This document shows, in pieces, positions 7,605 through 17,700 of a DNA stretch of 64,000 nucleotides. Numbering within the stretch: position 1 is the stretch's first letter; every line of letters begins with the position of its first letter. The notes below the pieces were generated by a model. That model made no database searches. It was given only the letters and a program-made list of their open reading frames with translations, and was not told the DNA's origin. The DNA is from Candidatus Krumholzibacteriota bacterium (GTDB taxonomy: Bacteria; Krumholzibacteriota; Krumholzibacteriia; Krumholzibacteriales; Krumholzibacteriaceae): NCBI GenBank assembly GCA_016933255.1, contig JAFGBF010000020.1, forward strand, positions 1-64,000, in the 5' to 3' direction. The position numbers were made by a program, and so were the translations under genes.

Positions 7605-8726
7605 ATGATAGATGTTCTGAGACATACGGTAATGATCACCGGCTTCGTCTTCGTCATGATGCTGGTGATCGAATATATAAATGTCCTTACTCGCGGGGTG
7701 TGGCAGGGTAAACTTGCCAAAAACCTTTTCGGGCAGTATATAATCGCTGCTTTTCTCGGTGCCATTCCCGGATGTCTCGGAGTATTTGCCGTCGTAGCGA
7801 TGTTTTCTCACAGGGTAATAGGTTTTGGTGCTATCGTGGCGGCAATGATCGCCACCAGCGGCGATGAGGCTTTCGTCATGCTGGCGATGATCCCGAAAGA
7901 GGCTTTGATCCTTTTCGGGATATTGTTTGCCGTCGGGATCCTCGCGGGAGCTCTTACAGATCTGATAACCCACAGGATCAAAGGCGCAAAAATATTCTGC
8001 TGTGAAGGGCTCGTCCTTCATGATGATCATGAAAGTGATTTCAATTTAAAAGGAAAGATCATAAGCCAGTGGAAACGCTGTTCTGTCGCGAGAGGGGTCC
8101 TCGCTATCGTCATAGCTGGACTGATGATCGCAATATTAACAGGACAGATCGAAGATAAGGGTCACGGCCATCCCGTTACAACGGCAGAGATAGTCGAACA
8201 TGTCGAGGGGGATATGGCAGGCGGCGCCCATATCGATGATCATCATTCAGAAAACAGATGGGGATGGGTAAGGTTGACGATGCTTTTTTCGACGGCTGTC
8301 GCCTTATTTATAGTTGCTACGGTCCCGGATCATTTTCTCGAAGAACACCTCTGGGAACATGTCGCGAAAGAACATCTTATAAAGATTTTCCTATGGACCT
8401 TCGGCGCTCTCGCTTTTCTGCATATAATCACTGAATATCTTCATCTTGATATTGAGTCTGTCACCGGCGGAGGAAAATGGCTGGTACTTGCAGCCGCGTG
8501 CCTGATCGGCCTGATACCGCAGTCCGGCCCTCATCTGGTCTTTGTGACGCTTTTCGCCCAGGGGATGATACCGTTCAGCGTACTGCTCGCCAATTCGATC
8601 GTACAGGACGGCCACGGGATGCTTCCATTGCTGGCGCACTCGCGAAAAGCCTTTATCATGATAAAGGCGATCAATATACTCGTCGGATTCCTTGCAGGAG
8701 CAATAGCGATCCTCTTCGTGTCGTAG
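7605..8726 (+). CDS. putative 10-TM heavy-metal/manganese exporter (ArsP_2, DUF2899 type)
   Basis: 373 aa, with about ten hydrophobic segments in two five-helix halves. Conserved-looking membrane motifs include GAIPGCLGVFAV with SGDEAFVML in the first half and LIPQSGPHLVFV with SIVQDGHGMLPLLAHS in the second. The loop between the halves is His/Asp/Glu-rich (GHGHPVTTAEIVEHVEGD, IDDHHS) and looks metal-binding. The family is annotated as a putative manganese or heavy-metal transporter; direction and substrate are not shown by sequence. No strong ribosome-binding site precedes ATG 7605. It is convergent with the methyltransferase, with only 21 nt between them. Confidence 0.8.
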   Translation: MIDVLRHTVMITGFVFVMMLVIEYINVLTRGVWQGKLAKNLFGQYIIAAFLGAIPGCLGVFAVVAMFSHRVIGFGAIVAAMIATSGDEAFVMLAMIPKEALILFGILFAVGILAGALTDLITHRIKGAKIFCCEGLVLHDDHESDFNLKGKIISQWKRCSVARGVLAIVIAGLMIAILTGQIEDKGHGHPVTTAEIVEHVEGDMAGGAHIDDHHSENRWGWVRLTMLFSTAVALFIVATVPDHFLEEHLWEHVAKEHLIKIFLWTFGALAFLHIITEYLHLDIESVTGGGKWLVLAAACLIGLIPQSGPHLVFVTLFAQGMIPFSVLLANSIVQDGHGMLPLLAHSRKAFIMIKAINILVGFLAGAIAILFVS

Positions 8727-8747
8727 ATCTTATTTCTGCATTACCGG

Positions 8748-9659
8748 TCACGGTTTTTCCGCAAAAAGAAAATAATGGAAATTGTGATATCTTCTGACCC
8801 GGTCTATTGCAGCTATAGACCTGTAGATCCTTTTCAGGAAAGAATTCCTGAGAGGGTATGATTCCAGAGGGACCGTTTCGATCATCCTGAATCCGACTTC
8901 TTCGAGGGCCCTTTTGACTTTCCATACCGATGTCGGGAATTCGTATCCGGCAGGCTGGATGCCCGATCTCTTCAGCCGGTGATAGGACGATCTCAGCTTT
9001 CGGTGAGCCGATCTCGGCAGGAAGATCGATTTCCAGAACTGGAAAACACCCCAGGCGTTTACATCTTCCAGGAAAAGCTTTCCCCCGGGCCTCAGGGTAT
9101 CATAAAACGACCGGAGTATCAGGCGGAGATCTTCTGTTTCGTGGTGCAGGAGATCGATGCAGCAAAGGCAGTCGAATGATTCGTGCCTGAACGGAAGCCT
9201 GTGGACATCGCCGGCAATATTATGGGGTGAGCCGTAATTCGATCTTAGAGAAGATAAAAGGCTGTGGGTGAGATCGAAAGCAACGGCCGTGTTTTTATCG
9301 CCCAGTTCAAGAAAACGCCTGTCGATCCCGCAGCCCGCGTTAAGGATCGTATAGCCGCCTCCTCTGGTCTTCTCTTCTACAAATGACCAGAATTCCTGCT
9401 TGGAGAGTTCCCACTGCTGCTGATATGACCTTTCCTTCGGCAAAGCGGGCGGATCCTCCATCAGGCTGCCAAGCTTTTCCTCTTCTTCAAGGTGCTTCAT
9501 ATCGATATCGTCCGGGTAAAGAAGAGGAATGCCTCCGCGGATCTCATAGATGCTGTGGCAGTGAGTGCATTTCAGGTTTTCAGAGCTGTATACCAGCCTG
9601 CCGCCGTCGAGCGGGCATGCGAGGAGTTCGAGAATCCTGTCGTCGAGAGGATCGTTCAT
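8748..9659 (-). CDS. class I SAM methyltransferase with N-terminal Trm112-like zinc ribbon
   Basis: 303 aa. The N-terminus has a Trm112-type ribbon (LACPLDGGRL, then CTHCHSIYEIRGGIPLL; four Cys). A Rossmann methyltransferase follows: NAGCGIDRRFLELG (motif I), GDVHRLPF, FDCLCCIDLLHH, and LRPGGKLFLEDV. This layout is common for methyltransferases of small molecules or lipids next to glycan genes. The target cannot be told. The start codon lies inside a 29-nt imperfect direct duplication (see 9645-9704). Confidence 0.85.
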   Translation of the reverse strand: MNDPLDDRILELLACPLDGGRLVYSSENLKCTHCHSIYEIRGGIPLLYPDDIDMKHLEEEEKLGSLMEDPPALPKERSYQQQWELSKQEFWSFVEEKTRGGGYTILNAGCGIDRRFLELGDKNTAVAFDLTHSLLSSLRSNYGSPHNIAGDVHRLPFRHESFDCLCCIDLLHHETEDLRLILRSFYDTLRPGGKLFLEDVNAWGVFQFWKSIFLPRSAHRKLRSSYHRLKRSGIQPAGYEFPTSVWKVKRALEEVGFRMIETVPLESYPLRNSFLKRIYRSIAAIDRVRRYHNFHYFLFAEKP

Positions 9660-9704
9660 GGATCCCTTTCATCTTGAGAGGATCGTTCGTCGATCCCCTT
9701 CATC
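9645..9704. repeat. 29-nt imperfect tandem duplication over a start region
   Basis: Two copies, 9645-9673 and 9676-9704, differ at three positions and have a 31-nt period. The first copy contains the start codon and ribosome-binding region of the minus-strand methyltransferase. In the second copy the corresponding ATG has become ACG. Confidence 0.8.
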
Positions 9705-9866
9705 GTCCGGAGAGAATATTCGTATCGAAGATTATATTCAAATCACCTTACATTTCAATTTGTTTGTTACAACCGGTTTCTTGACAGGGATAAGGATGCC
9801 GTGATAGCGTGACTTCAGTCCAAAAAGACCTTGCGGGATATCCCAGATGATTTGGAGGAACTGATA

Positions 9867-11051
9867 ATGGATCTAAACGCAATTCAGACAGCTCTTAAAG
9901 ATAAGGGTGTCGATGGCTGGCTCTTCTATGATTTTCACAACCGCGACCATCTTGCCTACAGGATACTCGGACTCGATTTTGAAAAGATGACCTCCAGGAG
10001 GTGGTTTTACTTCATTCCGTCCAAGGGGGAGCCGGTAAGGCTCGTGCACCGGGTCGAGATGTCCAAACTCGATGCTCTTCCCGGCAAAAAGGTGTACTAC
10101 CACCCCTGGAAAGAACTTCACGAGAAACTGAAAGAGATCCTCGGTTCTCCCAAGTCGATCGCGATGCAGTATTCTCCGCTGAACAATATTCCGTACACTT
10201 CGATAGTCGATGCAGGGACGATCGAATTGATTAGAAGTTTTGGCCATGAAGTCGTTTCTTCATCAGACCTGGTACAGCTTTTCGAGGCAATAATCGACGA
10301 GCACGGTTACCAGAGCCACCTGAAAGCGTGTGATATCATCCAGGGGATCAAGAACGAGGCTTTTGCCGAGATCGGCAAGGCGGTAAAAGAAGGGCGCAAG
10401 GTCACTGAACACGATATCGCGCAGCTGATCCTCAGGCGGTTCGAAGAGGAGGGGATCGATCCCGGCCACGATATACCGATCGTCGGAGCGAACGATCATC
10501 CGGCAAATCCGCATTTCGAGCCGCAGGAAGAAGGGTCGTACGAATTCAAGAAAGGCGATACCGTTCTTATCGATCTTTGGGGAAAACTCAAGGCTCCCGG
10601 TTCGATATATTATGACATTACATGGTGCGGCTTCATAGGCGAGGACCCTCCTGCCAAATATGTAGAGATCTTCAATACTGTACGCGACGCAAGAAAAGCC
10701 GCGGTCGAATTTGTAAGGAAATGTTTCGCCGATAAAAGGCCGTGTTATGGCTGGGAAGTCGATGATGCTTGCCGCAACGTAGTAAAGGAAGCCGGGTACG
10801 GGGACTATTTCATACACCGGACAGGACATTCGATCGGTGAAGAGGTCCACGGCAATGGAGTGCATATCGATAATCTGGAGACGAAAGATGAGCGGCAGCT
10901 TGTTCCCGGAATCTGTTTCTCGATAGAACCCGGCATCTACCTCGACGGAGAGATGGCCGCAAGAAGCGAGATAGACCTCTTCATAACCCTTGACGGCGAG
11001 GTCGTCGTCGCTGGTGATGAGCAGGAGGATCTGGTCCTCATAGGAGTATGA
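9867..11051 (+). CDS. M24 family metallopeptidase (Xaa-Pro aminopeptidase-like)
   Basis: 394 aa, creatinase-type N-domain plus a pita-bread M24 domain. All five dinuclear metal ligands are seen: Asp in LIDLWG, Asp in YYDITWCG, His in HRTGHSIGEEVHG, Glu in FSIEPGIY and Glu in ARSEID. This argues for an active cytosolic aminopeptidase cleaving before proline or related imino bonds. ATG 9867 follows TTTGGAGGAAC; an in-frame TTG at 9831 has no such site. It precedes the yggS homologue by 78 nt in the same direction. Confidence 0.92.
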   Translation: MDLNAIQTALKDKGVDGWLFYDFHNRDHLAYRILGLDFEKMTSRRWFYFIPSKGEPVRLVHRVEMSKLDALPGKKVYYHPWKELHEKLKEILGSPKSIAMQYSPLNNIPYTSIVDAGTIELIRSFGHEVVSSSDLVQLFEAIIDEHGYQSHLKACDIIQGIKNEAFAEIGKAVKEGRKVTEHDIAQLILRRFEEEGIDPGHDIPIVGANDHPANPHFEPQEEGSYEFKKGDTVLIDLWGKLKAPGSIYYDITWCGFIGEDPPAKYVEIFNTVRDARKAAVEFVRKCFADKRPCYGWEVDDACRNVVKEAGYGDYFIHRTGHSIGEEVHGNGVHIDNLETKDERQLVPGICFSIEPGIYLDGEMAARSEIDLFITLDGEVVVAGDEQEDLVLIGV

Positions 11052-11129
11052 AAGCGGAAGCTTAAAAAGGAATCTGGCAGGCCGAAAGTTCTGCGCGGTG
11101 GTGAAGCTGATTCAGTGCAGGGTGTGGAT

Positions 11130-11822
11130 ATGTCGATAGCCGATAATTACAGAGCTGTCAGGGACAGGGTCGCGGAAGCTGCCGTAAAAGCCGGCAGGGA
11201 CCCTTCTTCGGTGACTATTGTGGCTGTGACAAAGACCCATCCGGCTTCTGTCGTCAAAGAGGCTCTGGAGGCGGGTATCATCGATGTCGGAGAAAACAGG
11301 GTTCAGGAATTTCTCGGCAAAGTCGACGATATATCTATTCCCTGTAGATGGCACCTGATAGGACATCTTCAGACAAACAAGGTCAATAAAGTGATCGGCC
11401 GGTTCGAACTTGTGCATTCGGTCGATTCATTCAAACTTGCCGAGAGGATCGATCAGGCTGGAAAACAGAGGGGGGTGTCGACCGATATCCTTGTGGAAGT
11501 GAATACCAGCGAAGAATCTACCAAGTTCGGGCTTGAGGCGGATGTGACGATGGAATTATGCGAGAAAATATCAGTACTCGAAAATATCCGGCTGAAAGGA
11601 TTGATGACAGTCGGTCCATGGGTTGATGATACCGATCTGCTCAGGCGGTCGTTCAGATCGCTTAGGGAACTGGCCGCCGATATCTCCAGGGCGAATATCG
11701 AGAATGTGGAGATGCGGCACCTTTCGATGGGTATGACAGATGACTTTGAGACGGCGATCGCCGAAGGATCTACGATCGTTCGGCTGGGCAGGGTGATCTT
11801 CGGGCCGAGAGGAGGAGGATAG
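11130..11822 (+). CDS. YggS/PLPBP family pyridoxal-phosphate-binding protein
   Basis: 230 aa, the family's usual size. Landmarks are IVAVTKTHPASVVKEAL (PLP Lys in VTKTH), GENRVQEF, WHLIGHLQTNKVNKV, LVEVNTSEESTKFG, LSMGMTDDFETAIAEGSTIVRLGRVIFG. It is a single-domain TIM barrel that buffers PLP and affects amino-acid homeostasis; no catalytic reaction is established. AGGGTG before ATG 11130 supports this start over the GTG at 11115. The neighbouring DivIVA gene is a common partner, although the usual intervening yggT is missing. Confidence 0.93.
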   Translation: MSIADNYRAVRDRVAEAAVKAGRDPSSVTIVAVTKTHPASVVKEALEAGIIDVGENRVQEFLGKVDDISIPCRWHLIGHLQTNKVNKVIGRFELVHSVDSFKLAERIDQAGKQRGVSTDILVEVNTSEESTKFGLEADVTMELCEKISVLENIRLKGLMTVGPWVDDTDLLRRSFRSLRELAADISRANIENVEMRHLSMGMTDDFETAIAEGSTIVRLGRVIFGPRGGG

Positions 11823-12028
11823 AGAAAGATGGAAATGGCAGAAAATCAGTCGCAATTCATCTCCTGTGGCAGGTTTTTTGTTGGGGCCGAGGCGGATCGC
11901 CGGACAGTTTGCAGGGCCGAACTTTATTTATGACAAGAGGATGCGATTTTAATACTTGAATCCGGCATTGGACTGAAAATTGCATTTTTAAGGACGAAAA
12001 TATTTTTATCCACCCAGGAGGCAGTAAG

Positions 12029-13483
12029 ATGAGAATCACCCCGCTTGATATTAGAAAGCAGGAATTCCGAAAAACGATGAGGGGCCTTGATGCCGATGAG
12101 GTCTATGCGTTTCTGACCACAGTAGCAGATGAATACGAAGCAGTACTTTCCGACAATAAAAAACTGCGCGAAATGATAGTGAATCTCGAGGATCGCCTCA
12201 GGGAATTCAAGGATATAGAGAAAAATCTCCGCAATACTCTTCTGACCGCCGAAAGAATAACCGCTGAAGCGAAAGAAAATGCCCGCAAGGAGGCAGCTCT
12301 TATATTGCGCGAAGCGCAGATCGATGCCGACAGGTCTTCGGAATCTATCAGAGTCCATACTCAGCAGTTGAGAAGAGAGATCTTCGAACTCAAGAAACAT
12401 AAAGATAATTATATAACGAGGCTGAGGACTCTTGTGGAGAGCCATCAGAGGGTCATCGACGGGTTCGAGGATGATTTTGCGAATGTCGACAAAGAGATCG
12501 ACGAGATCGGCAAGATGGTCGAGAAGGATGTAGGTGCTGCAGAAGCGGGACCCAGAATGAACCGGGATAAGATAACGGAGGATTTTGCGCATAAGCCGAA
12601 GGGGAAAGTGACATGGGACGAGGAAAAGAAAAGGGAAGATATGCCTCTTCCGGTAATGCCGAAGCCTGAAACACTTTCAGAGGATATCCCCGAGGCGGAT
12701 CTTCGGCCGCGGCAGCCCGCAGTCGAGGAGAGCGAAACAGTCGAACAGCCGGATCTTGGTCTTGAACAGCCTTCCGCGCAGGCCGAGGTGAAATATGCCC
12801 GGGAAACAGGGCCAGCCGAAACTGAAAACTCCGAATCGGATCAGTTCTCTGTCACTGGAGAAGAGGCCGAGGAAGAAAGAACTGAATCAGATATGAGCGC
12901 GATCCGGCGCGATCTGACGGACACGATAATGGGGAAGAGTCTGTCTTCCGGTGCGAAAACTTCAGGCACGGACAGGATAGAGGGAAAGAATGAACAGGTT
13001 GCAGGCGGACAGCCGGCTGCCCAGATCCGGAAGGAGCAGCCTGAGACTCAGCCTGACGAGGTCGACCAGGAAGAGGTCCAGCATGAGGATGACTGGAAAT
13101 CCTACAAGGTCGAGGATGAAAAAGAGGACTGGAGCAGCTATGAGGTCTCAGAGAGTGAAAGTCCAAAGGCTGTCAGGGAGGCTCCGGCTCGCAAGGACAG
13201 AAGAGAGGACGAAGTGGAGAATGCCCTTTCGGGATTGACCGAGATGGGACCTGCCCGGGTTGACAGCAGGGCTGACAACAGGGCCGGCGTCGAACCTGAG
13301 GTAATGATGCGTTCGAAGGATGTAGAGCCGAAGATGCAGAATCCTCAGCAGCAGGCAGCCCCTGAGGCCCGGCCGGCTGACGGACGGCAGGATCATGAGT
13401 CGGGCGAAGAAGACGAGGGCAGCGCCTGGTCGATGGAAGAACTGAGGAAAAACCTGTCGAATATAACCAATAACGAAGAATAA
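12029..13483 (+). CDS. DivIVA-family protein with a long acidic tail
   Basis: 484 aa. Residues 1-60 are a clear DivIVA head (MRITPLDIRKQEFRKTMRGLD followed by DEVYAFL), then a coiled coil to about residue 165 (LREMIVNLEDRLREFKDIE, LILREAQIDADR). The remaining 300 residues are low-complexity, rich in Glu, Asp, Gln, Arg and Pro, with imperfect DW.SY.V copies near residues 355-371, and end in a short helix (SAWSMEELRKNL). The head binds curved membrane in known members; the tail is much longer than usual and probably disordered. AGGAGG precedes ATG 12029. A terminator follows. Confidence 0.88.
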   Translation: MRITPLDIRKQEFRKTMRGLDADEVYAFLTTVADEYEAVLSDNKKLREMIVNLEDRLREFKDIEKNLRNTLLTAERITAEAKENARKEAALILREAQIDADRSSESIRVHTQQLRREIFELKKHKDNYITRLRTLVESHQRVIDGFEDDFANVDKEIDEIGKMVEKDVGAAEAGPRMNRDKITEDFAHKPKGKVTWDEEKKREDMPLPVMPKPETLSEDIPEADLRPRQPAVEESETVEQPDLGLEQPSAQAEVKYARETGPAETENSESDQFSVTGEEAEEERTESDMSAIRRDLTDTIMGKSLSSGAKTSGTDRIEGKNEQVAGGQPAAQIRKEQPETQPDEVDQEEVQHEDDWKSYKVEDEKEDWSSYEVSESESPKAVREAPARKDRREDEVENALSGLTEMGPARVDSRADNRAGVEPEVMMRSKDVEPKMQNPQQQAAPEARPADGRQDHESGEEDEGSAWSMEELRKNLSNITNNEE

Positions 13484-13516
13484 CTCCTGAACAGGGAGTG
13501 CAAAGATACAGCGCGC

Positions 13517-13562
13517 GGGAGGGGTTGGATGCCGAGAGCGGTTCCAGCCCCCCCTGTTTTTT
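13517..13562 (+). terminator. intrinsic terminator after the DivIVA gene
   Basis: A 9-bp stem (GGGGTTGGA, 13521-13529, with TCCAGCCCC, 13543-13551, one G-U pair) is extended by two more G-C pairs past a mismatch. A T-rich run follows (TGTTTTTT, to 13562). It is 34 nt past the stop codon. Confidence 0.75.
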
Positions 13563-13752
13563 ATCTCACTGGCGTAACAGAGATGCCTTCTTTCTAAGGG
13601 GCAGGTAATCATTCCCGGCAGATCGGTAAAGGGGTTTACCTCTGGAGCTGCCTAATTCGGAAAAGAACGATTAGACCTTGCCCGCATCCCCCATTTGGGA
13701 GTATAACGGATTTGTTCTGGAAGTTGGCGCGCGACGATCGAAAGGAGCACCT

Positions 13753-14577
13753 GTGTCGGATCTGTATCTGGAGATCAAAGAGAGCTCGAAATATATAAGG
13801 AAGATGATAGATCTGAAACCGGCTGTCGGGATCGTATTGGGAAGCGGACTGGGAGGTCTGGCAAAGAAGATTCGGCAGGCAGAGGTTATTCCATACGACG
13901 AGATCCCCCACTTTCCAGTCTCTACCGTCAAGGGGCTGCACGCTGGAAACCTGATCGTTGGAAAACTGGCCGGCACGAATATCATCGCAATGGAGGGGAG
14001 GGTCCATTTTTACGAGGGATATTCGATGAAGCAGGTCACCTTTCCGATACGGGTAATGAAAGATCTGGGAGCACGGTCTTTGATCCTTACATCGGCGGTC
14101 GGCTCGATGAACCCCCTGATTCCTCGAGGGTCGATCGTGGCGATTTCGGATCACATAAACCTTATGGGAGATAACCCTCTTATCGGCCCGAACGACGAAA
14201 GGCTGGGTCCGCGTTTTCCAGATATGAGCCAGCCGTATTGTCGAAAGCATATCTCGCTGCTTGAAAAAGCCGCTCTTGATCTGAAGATCCCGCTGAAAAA
14301 GGGAGTGCTCGCTGCTGTCGCGGGGCCAAACCTTGAGACGGCGGCTGAATACAGATTTCTGCGCAGGATAGGAGCGGATATCGTCGGCATGTCGGTCGTG
14401 CCGGAAGATATTGCGGCGGTCCATACGGGGATGAAAGTGCTTGGGATATCGATAGTAACGGATGAGGCGCTGCCGGATTGCCTTGAACCGGCGAATATCA
14501 GCGAGATCATCTCTGCGGCGAAAAAGGGTGAGACGCAGCTTTGCAGGCTGGTTGAACGGTTTCTGCGCGGCATCTAG
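13753..14577 (+). CDS. purine nucleoside phosphorylase (trimeric type)
   Basis: 274 aa, the typical size for trimeric PNP. Visible are GIVLGSGLGGLA (phosphate loop), MEGRVHFYEGYS, TSAVGSMN, the base-site AGPNLETAAEYRFLR and GADIVGMSVVPE. It phosphorolyses purine (deoxy)nucleosides for salvage. The base-selecting position, Asn in classical guanosine/inosine enzymes, is Asp here (SIVTDEALPD); this is shared by some bacterial PNPs and may widen use of 6-amino purines. GTG 13753 preceded by AAAGGAG gives the family-length protein; earlier in-frame starts add 25 unlike residues. Confidence 0.92.
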   Translation: MSDLYLEIKESSKYIRKMIDLKPAVGIVLGSGLGGLAKKIRQAEVIPYDEIPHFPVSTVKGLHAGNLIVGKLAGTNIIAMEGRVHFYEGYSMKQVTFPIRVMKDLGARSLILTSAVGSMNPLIPRGSIVAISDHINLMGDNPLIGPNDERLGPRFPDMSQPYCRKHISLLEKAALDLKIPLKKGVLAAVAGPNLETAAEYRFLRRIGADIVGMSVVPEDIAAVHTGMKVLGISIVTDEALPDCLEPANISEIISAAKKGETQLCRLVERFLRGI

Positions 14578-14605
14578 AGGTTTTCAGCATAGTCATCAGT
14601 GATAC

Positions 14606-14634
14606 TTGACATCCGTGAACCAATAGTATATAAG
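14606..14634 (+). promoter_or_regulatory. sigma-70-like promoter for ileS
   Basis: TTGACA (14606-14611), a 17-nt spacer and TATAAG (14629-14634) precede a leader of roughly 110 nt to the ileS start. The leader shows no T-box motif (no AGGGTGGNACCGCG). Confidence 0.55.
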
Positions 14635-14750
14635 GTATTGATCTCCATTCTGCAGATCCGGGTATAGAGCTCTCTGCGGAAAGGAAGCTCACAGGAATTT
14701 TTACCCGATTACCGTCTGGCCGGATCGTGCTGTCCGGGGAAGCAAGCAAG

Positions 14751-17700
14751 ATGTCTGATAAAGGAAAACAGAGGAGCTACGAACAGCTGCCGTCTCAACG
14801 AGATGCGATAGCGATGGAGGAAGAGCTCCTGAAATACTGGGAAGAGCACGGTATCTTCAAGCGCAGTATCGATGAAAGGCCGGATGATAAACCGTTTGTC
14901 TTCTATGAAGGGCCCCCGACGGCGAACGGCAGGCCGGGCGTCCATCACGCGATGGCGAGGACGATCAAGGATATCGTCTGCAGATTCCAGACGATGCGGG
15001 GCCATAGAGTCGTCAGAAAAGCCGGCTGGGATACTCACGGGCTTCCTGTCGAGATCGAGGTGGAGCACAGGCTGGGACTCGATGGCAAGGATCAGATCGA
15101 AAAATACGGCGTAGCCGAATTCAACCGGGAATGCCGCAAAAGCGTCTTTACATATCTTGACGAATGGCACACATTTACGCGCAAGCTGGGGTATTGGCTC
15201 GATCTGGATCATCCATATATAACCTGCGATAACGAGTATATCGAGTCGGTCTGGTGGATCCTTAAACAGTTCTGGGATCAGGATATGCTGTTCGAGGGGC
15301 ACAAGGTCGTTCCCTATTGTCCAAGATGCGGAACATCACTGTCGAGCCACGAGGTCTCTCAGGGGTACAAGGATGTATCTGATCCTTCGATCTTTATCAA
15401 ACTGAAGCTCGTCGACGAGGAGGCGTATTTTCTCGTCTGGACGACTACCCCCTGGACGCTGATATCGAATGTAGCTCTTGCCGTTGGGCCGGAGTATGAA
15501 TATGTGAGGGTCGAATATAAGGGGGATGTGCTTATATTTGCCGAAGCCCTTCTCCGCGTCCTCGACGGTGAGTACAGGATCCTTGGGAAGATGAAAGGCG
15601 AAGAGCTTATAGGGAAGAGGTACGAGCCGTGTTTCCCGTGGTTCAGTGAAGAAGAGGGTGCGTTCAGGGTGATAGGGGCGGATTTCGTAACGCTGACAGA
15701 TGGCACGGGGATCGTTCATATGGCTCCCGCGTTCGGCGAGGATGATTACCGGACAGGACAGAAAGAGGACCTTCCTTTTGTTCAGCCTGTCGATTTCGAG
15801 GGCAGATTCACGGAAGAGATCGATCGGTGGGCGGGAAGGTTTATCAAAGAATGCGATCCGGAGATCATTGAAGATCTTAAAGATAGAAATATTCTTTCAA
15901 AAGCGGAAGAGATCACCCACTCATACCCGTTTTGCTGGCGGTGTGATTCGCCTCTGATCTATTATGCCCGCCGATCCTGGTATATCAAGACGACAGCGTA
16001 TAAGGATCTGCTGATCGAAGCAAATAGAAAGGTGCAATGGTATCCGCCTGAAGTAGGTGAGAACAGGTTCGCGAAATGGCTTGAGGGAAATGTGGACTGG
16101 GCGCTCAGCAGGGAACGGTATTGGGGAACGCCGCTTAATATCTGGACCTGCGATTCGTGCGATGAAAAGTTCTGCATCGGGGATATCTCGGAACTGCGTT
16201 CGATAAGCGAACAGTTCCCCGAGGATTATGACCTGCACAAACCGTTCATAGACGAGCTCGACGTGGGTTGCCCCGAATGCGGCGGCAAGATGACCCGCGT
16301 CCCTGAAGTGATCGATTGCTGGTTCGATTCGGGCGCAATGCCTTTTGCGCAATATCATTATCCGATGGAGAATATGGATTCCTTCCAGAAGCAGTATCCC
16401 GCAGCTTTTATCAGCGAGGGTGTCGACCAGTCGAGAGGCTGGTTCTATTCGCTCCTTGCGATCGGCGCTTTCCTGACCAGAAAGAGCCCCTACGAGAGAT
16501 GCCTTCCTCATGGAATGATCCTCGATAAAGAGGGGCAGAAGATGAGCAAGAGCAAGGGGAACGCAGTCTTTGCCAGTGATATTCTCGCCAGTGACGGCGC
16601 TGATTCTCTCAGGTGGTACCTCATGACGAGCGGAGCTCCCTATTTGCCGAAGAGGTTCGACCTTGAGGCGATGCGCGACGGAGCGAACAAGTTTCTCGGC
16701 ACGCTCCGGAACCTGTACAATTTTTTCGCGATGTACGCGGTTATTGATGGGTTCGAGCCTTCCGGGGATCTTGCATCCGACAATATGATCGACCGCTGGC
16801 TGTTGTCGCGCTATAACTCGGTCGTCCGGGAAGTCAGGACTTCCCTTGAAGAATATGAGATCACAAAGGCGGCAAGAGCAATCCAGCTTTTCGTCATCGG
16901 AGAACTCAGCAACTGGTATCTCAGGAGGTGCAGGCGGCGGTTCTGGAAGAACGAGATGAGCGGCGACAAACTCTCCGCCTATGAGATCTTTTATGAAGTC
17001 CTCGAAGGGGTTGCTTCTCTCTCGGCGCCTTTTATCCCGTTTCTGAGCGAAGCTATCTATCACAGGCTTAATGATGTCGACGGCTCCCGACCGGAGGGAA
17101 CGAGTATCCATCTTGCCGGTTTTCCTGAAGTCGATCCGTCGATTATAGATGAAACGCTTGAAAAGAATATGGATGAGGTCCGCAAAGCCGTGACGATAGG
17201 GCGCGCGGTGAGAAACAAATCCGGCATCAAGGTCCGTACGCCTCTTTCAGGCATCTTCGTACACGACTCCGGCAAGGGTGAACTTGGCTGGTTTAATGAT
17301 GATGAAATGGTGAATCTCGTGCTCGATGAGTTGAATGTGAAACGGGCTGAGCAGATCGGCAACACTGACGATTTTATCTCGACAAGCGTAAAGCCTGATT
17401 ATTCGGTGCTCGGGAAAAGATTTGGAAAAGGTATGAAGGCCGTGGCGAACATCCTCGAGAACCTCAGCGACGAAAGCGTCCGGGAACTGGTTGAAAAAGA
17501 AAAAGTTACAGTCGAAATAGATGAGAAAACCGAAGTTATCACACTTGATGAGGTCCAGATCGTTCAGGATACGGCAGAGGGTTTTTCTGCAGAAACTGAA
17601 GGAGGACTCACCATAATACTTGATATTAGGATGACGCCTGAGCTTATTAGAGAAGGTATGGCTAGAGACCTCGTCAACCGTATCCAGAATCTGAGAAAGG

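Noticed and set aside
9781-9807. TTGACA with TGATAG before the M24 peptidase
   Set aside because: The -35 is perfect but the spacing (15 nt) and the -10 box are poor.
11829-11933. Small 34-codon frame after yggS
   Set aside because: It follows AGGAGGAGG but the spacing (about 15 nt) is long, and the product resembles no known protein.
14640-14750. T-box riboswitch in the ileS leader
   Set aside because: No T-box core sequence or matching specifier loop was seen.
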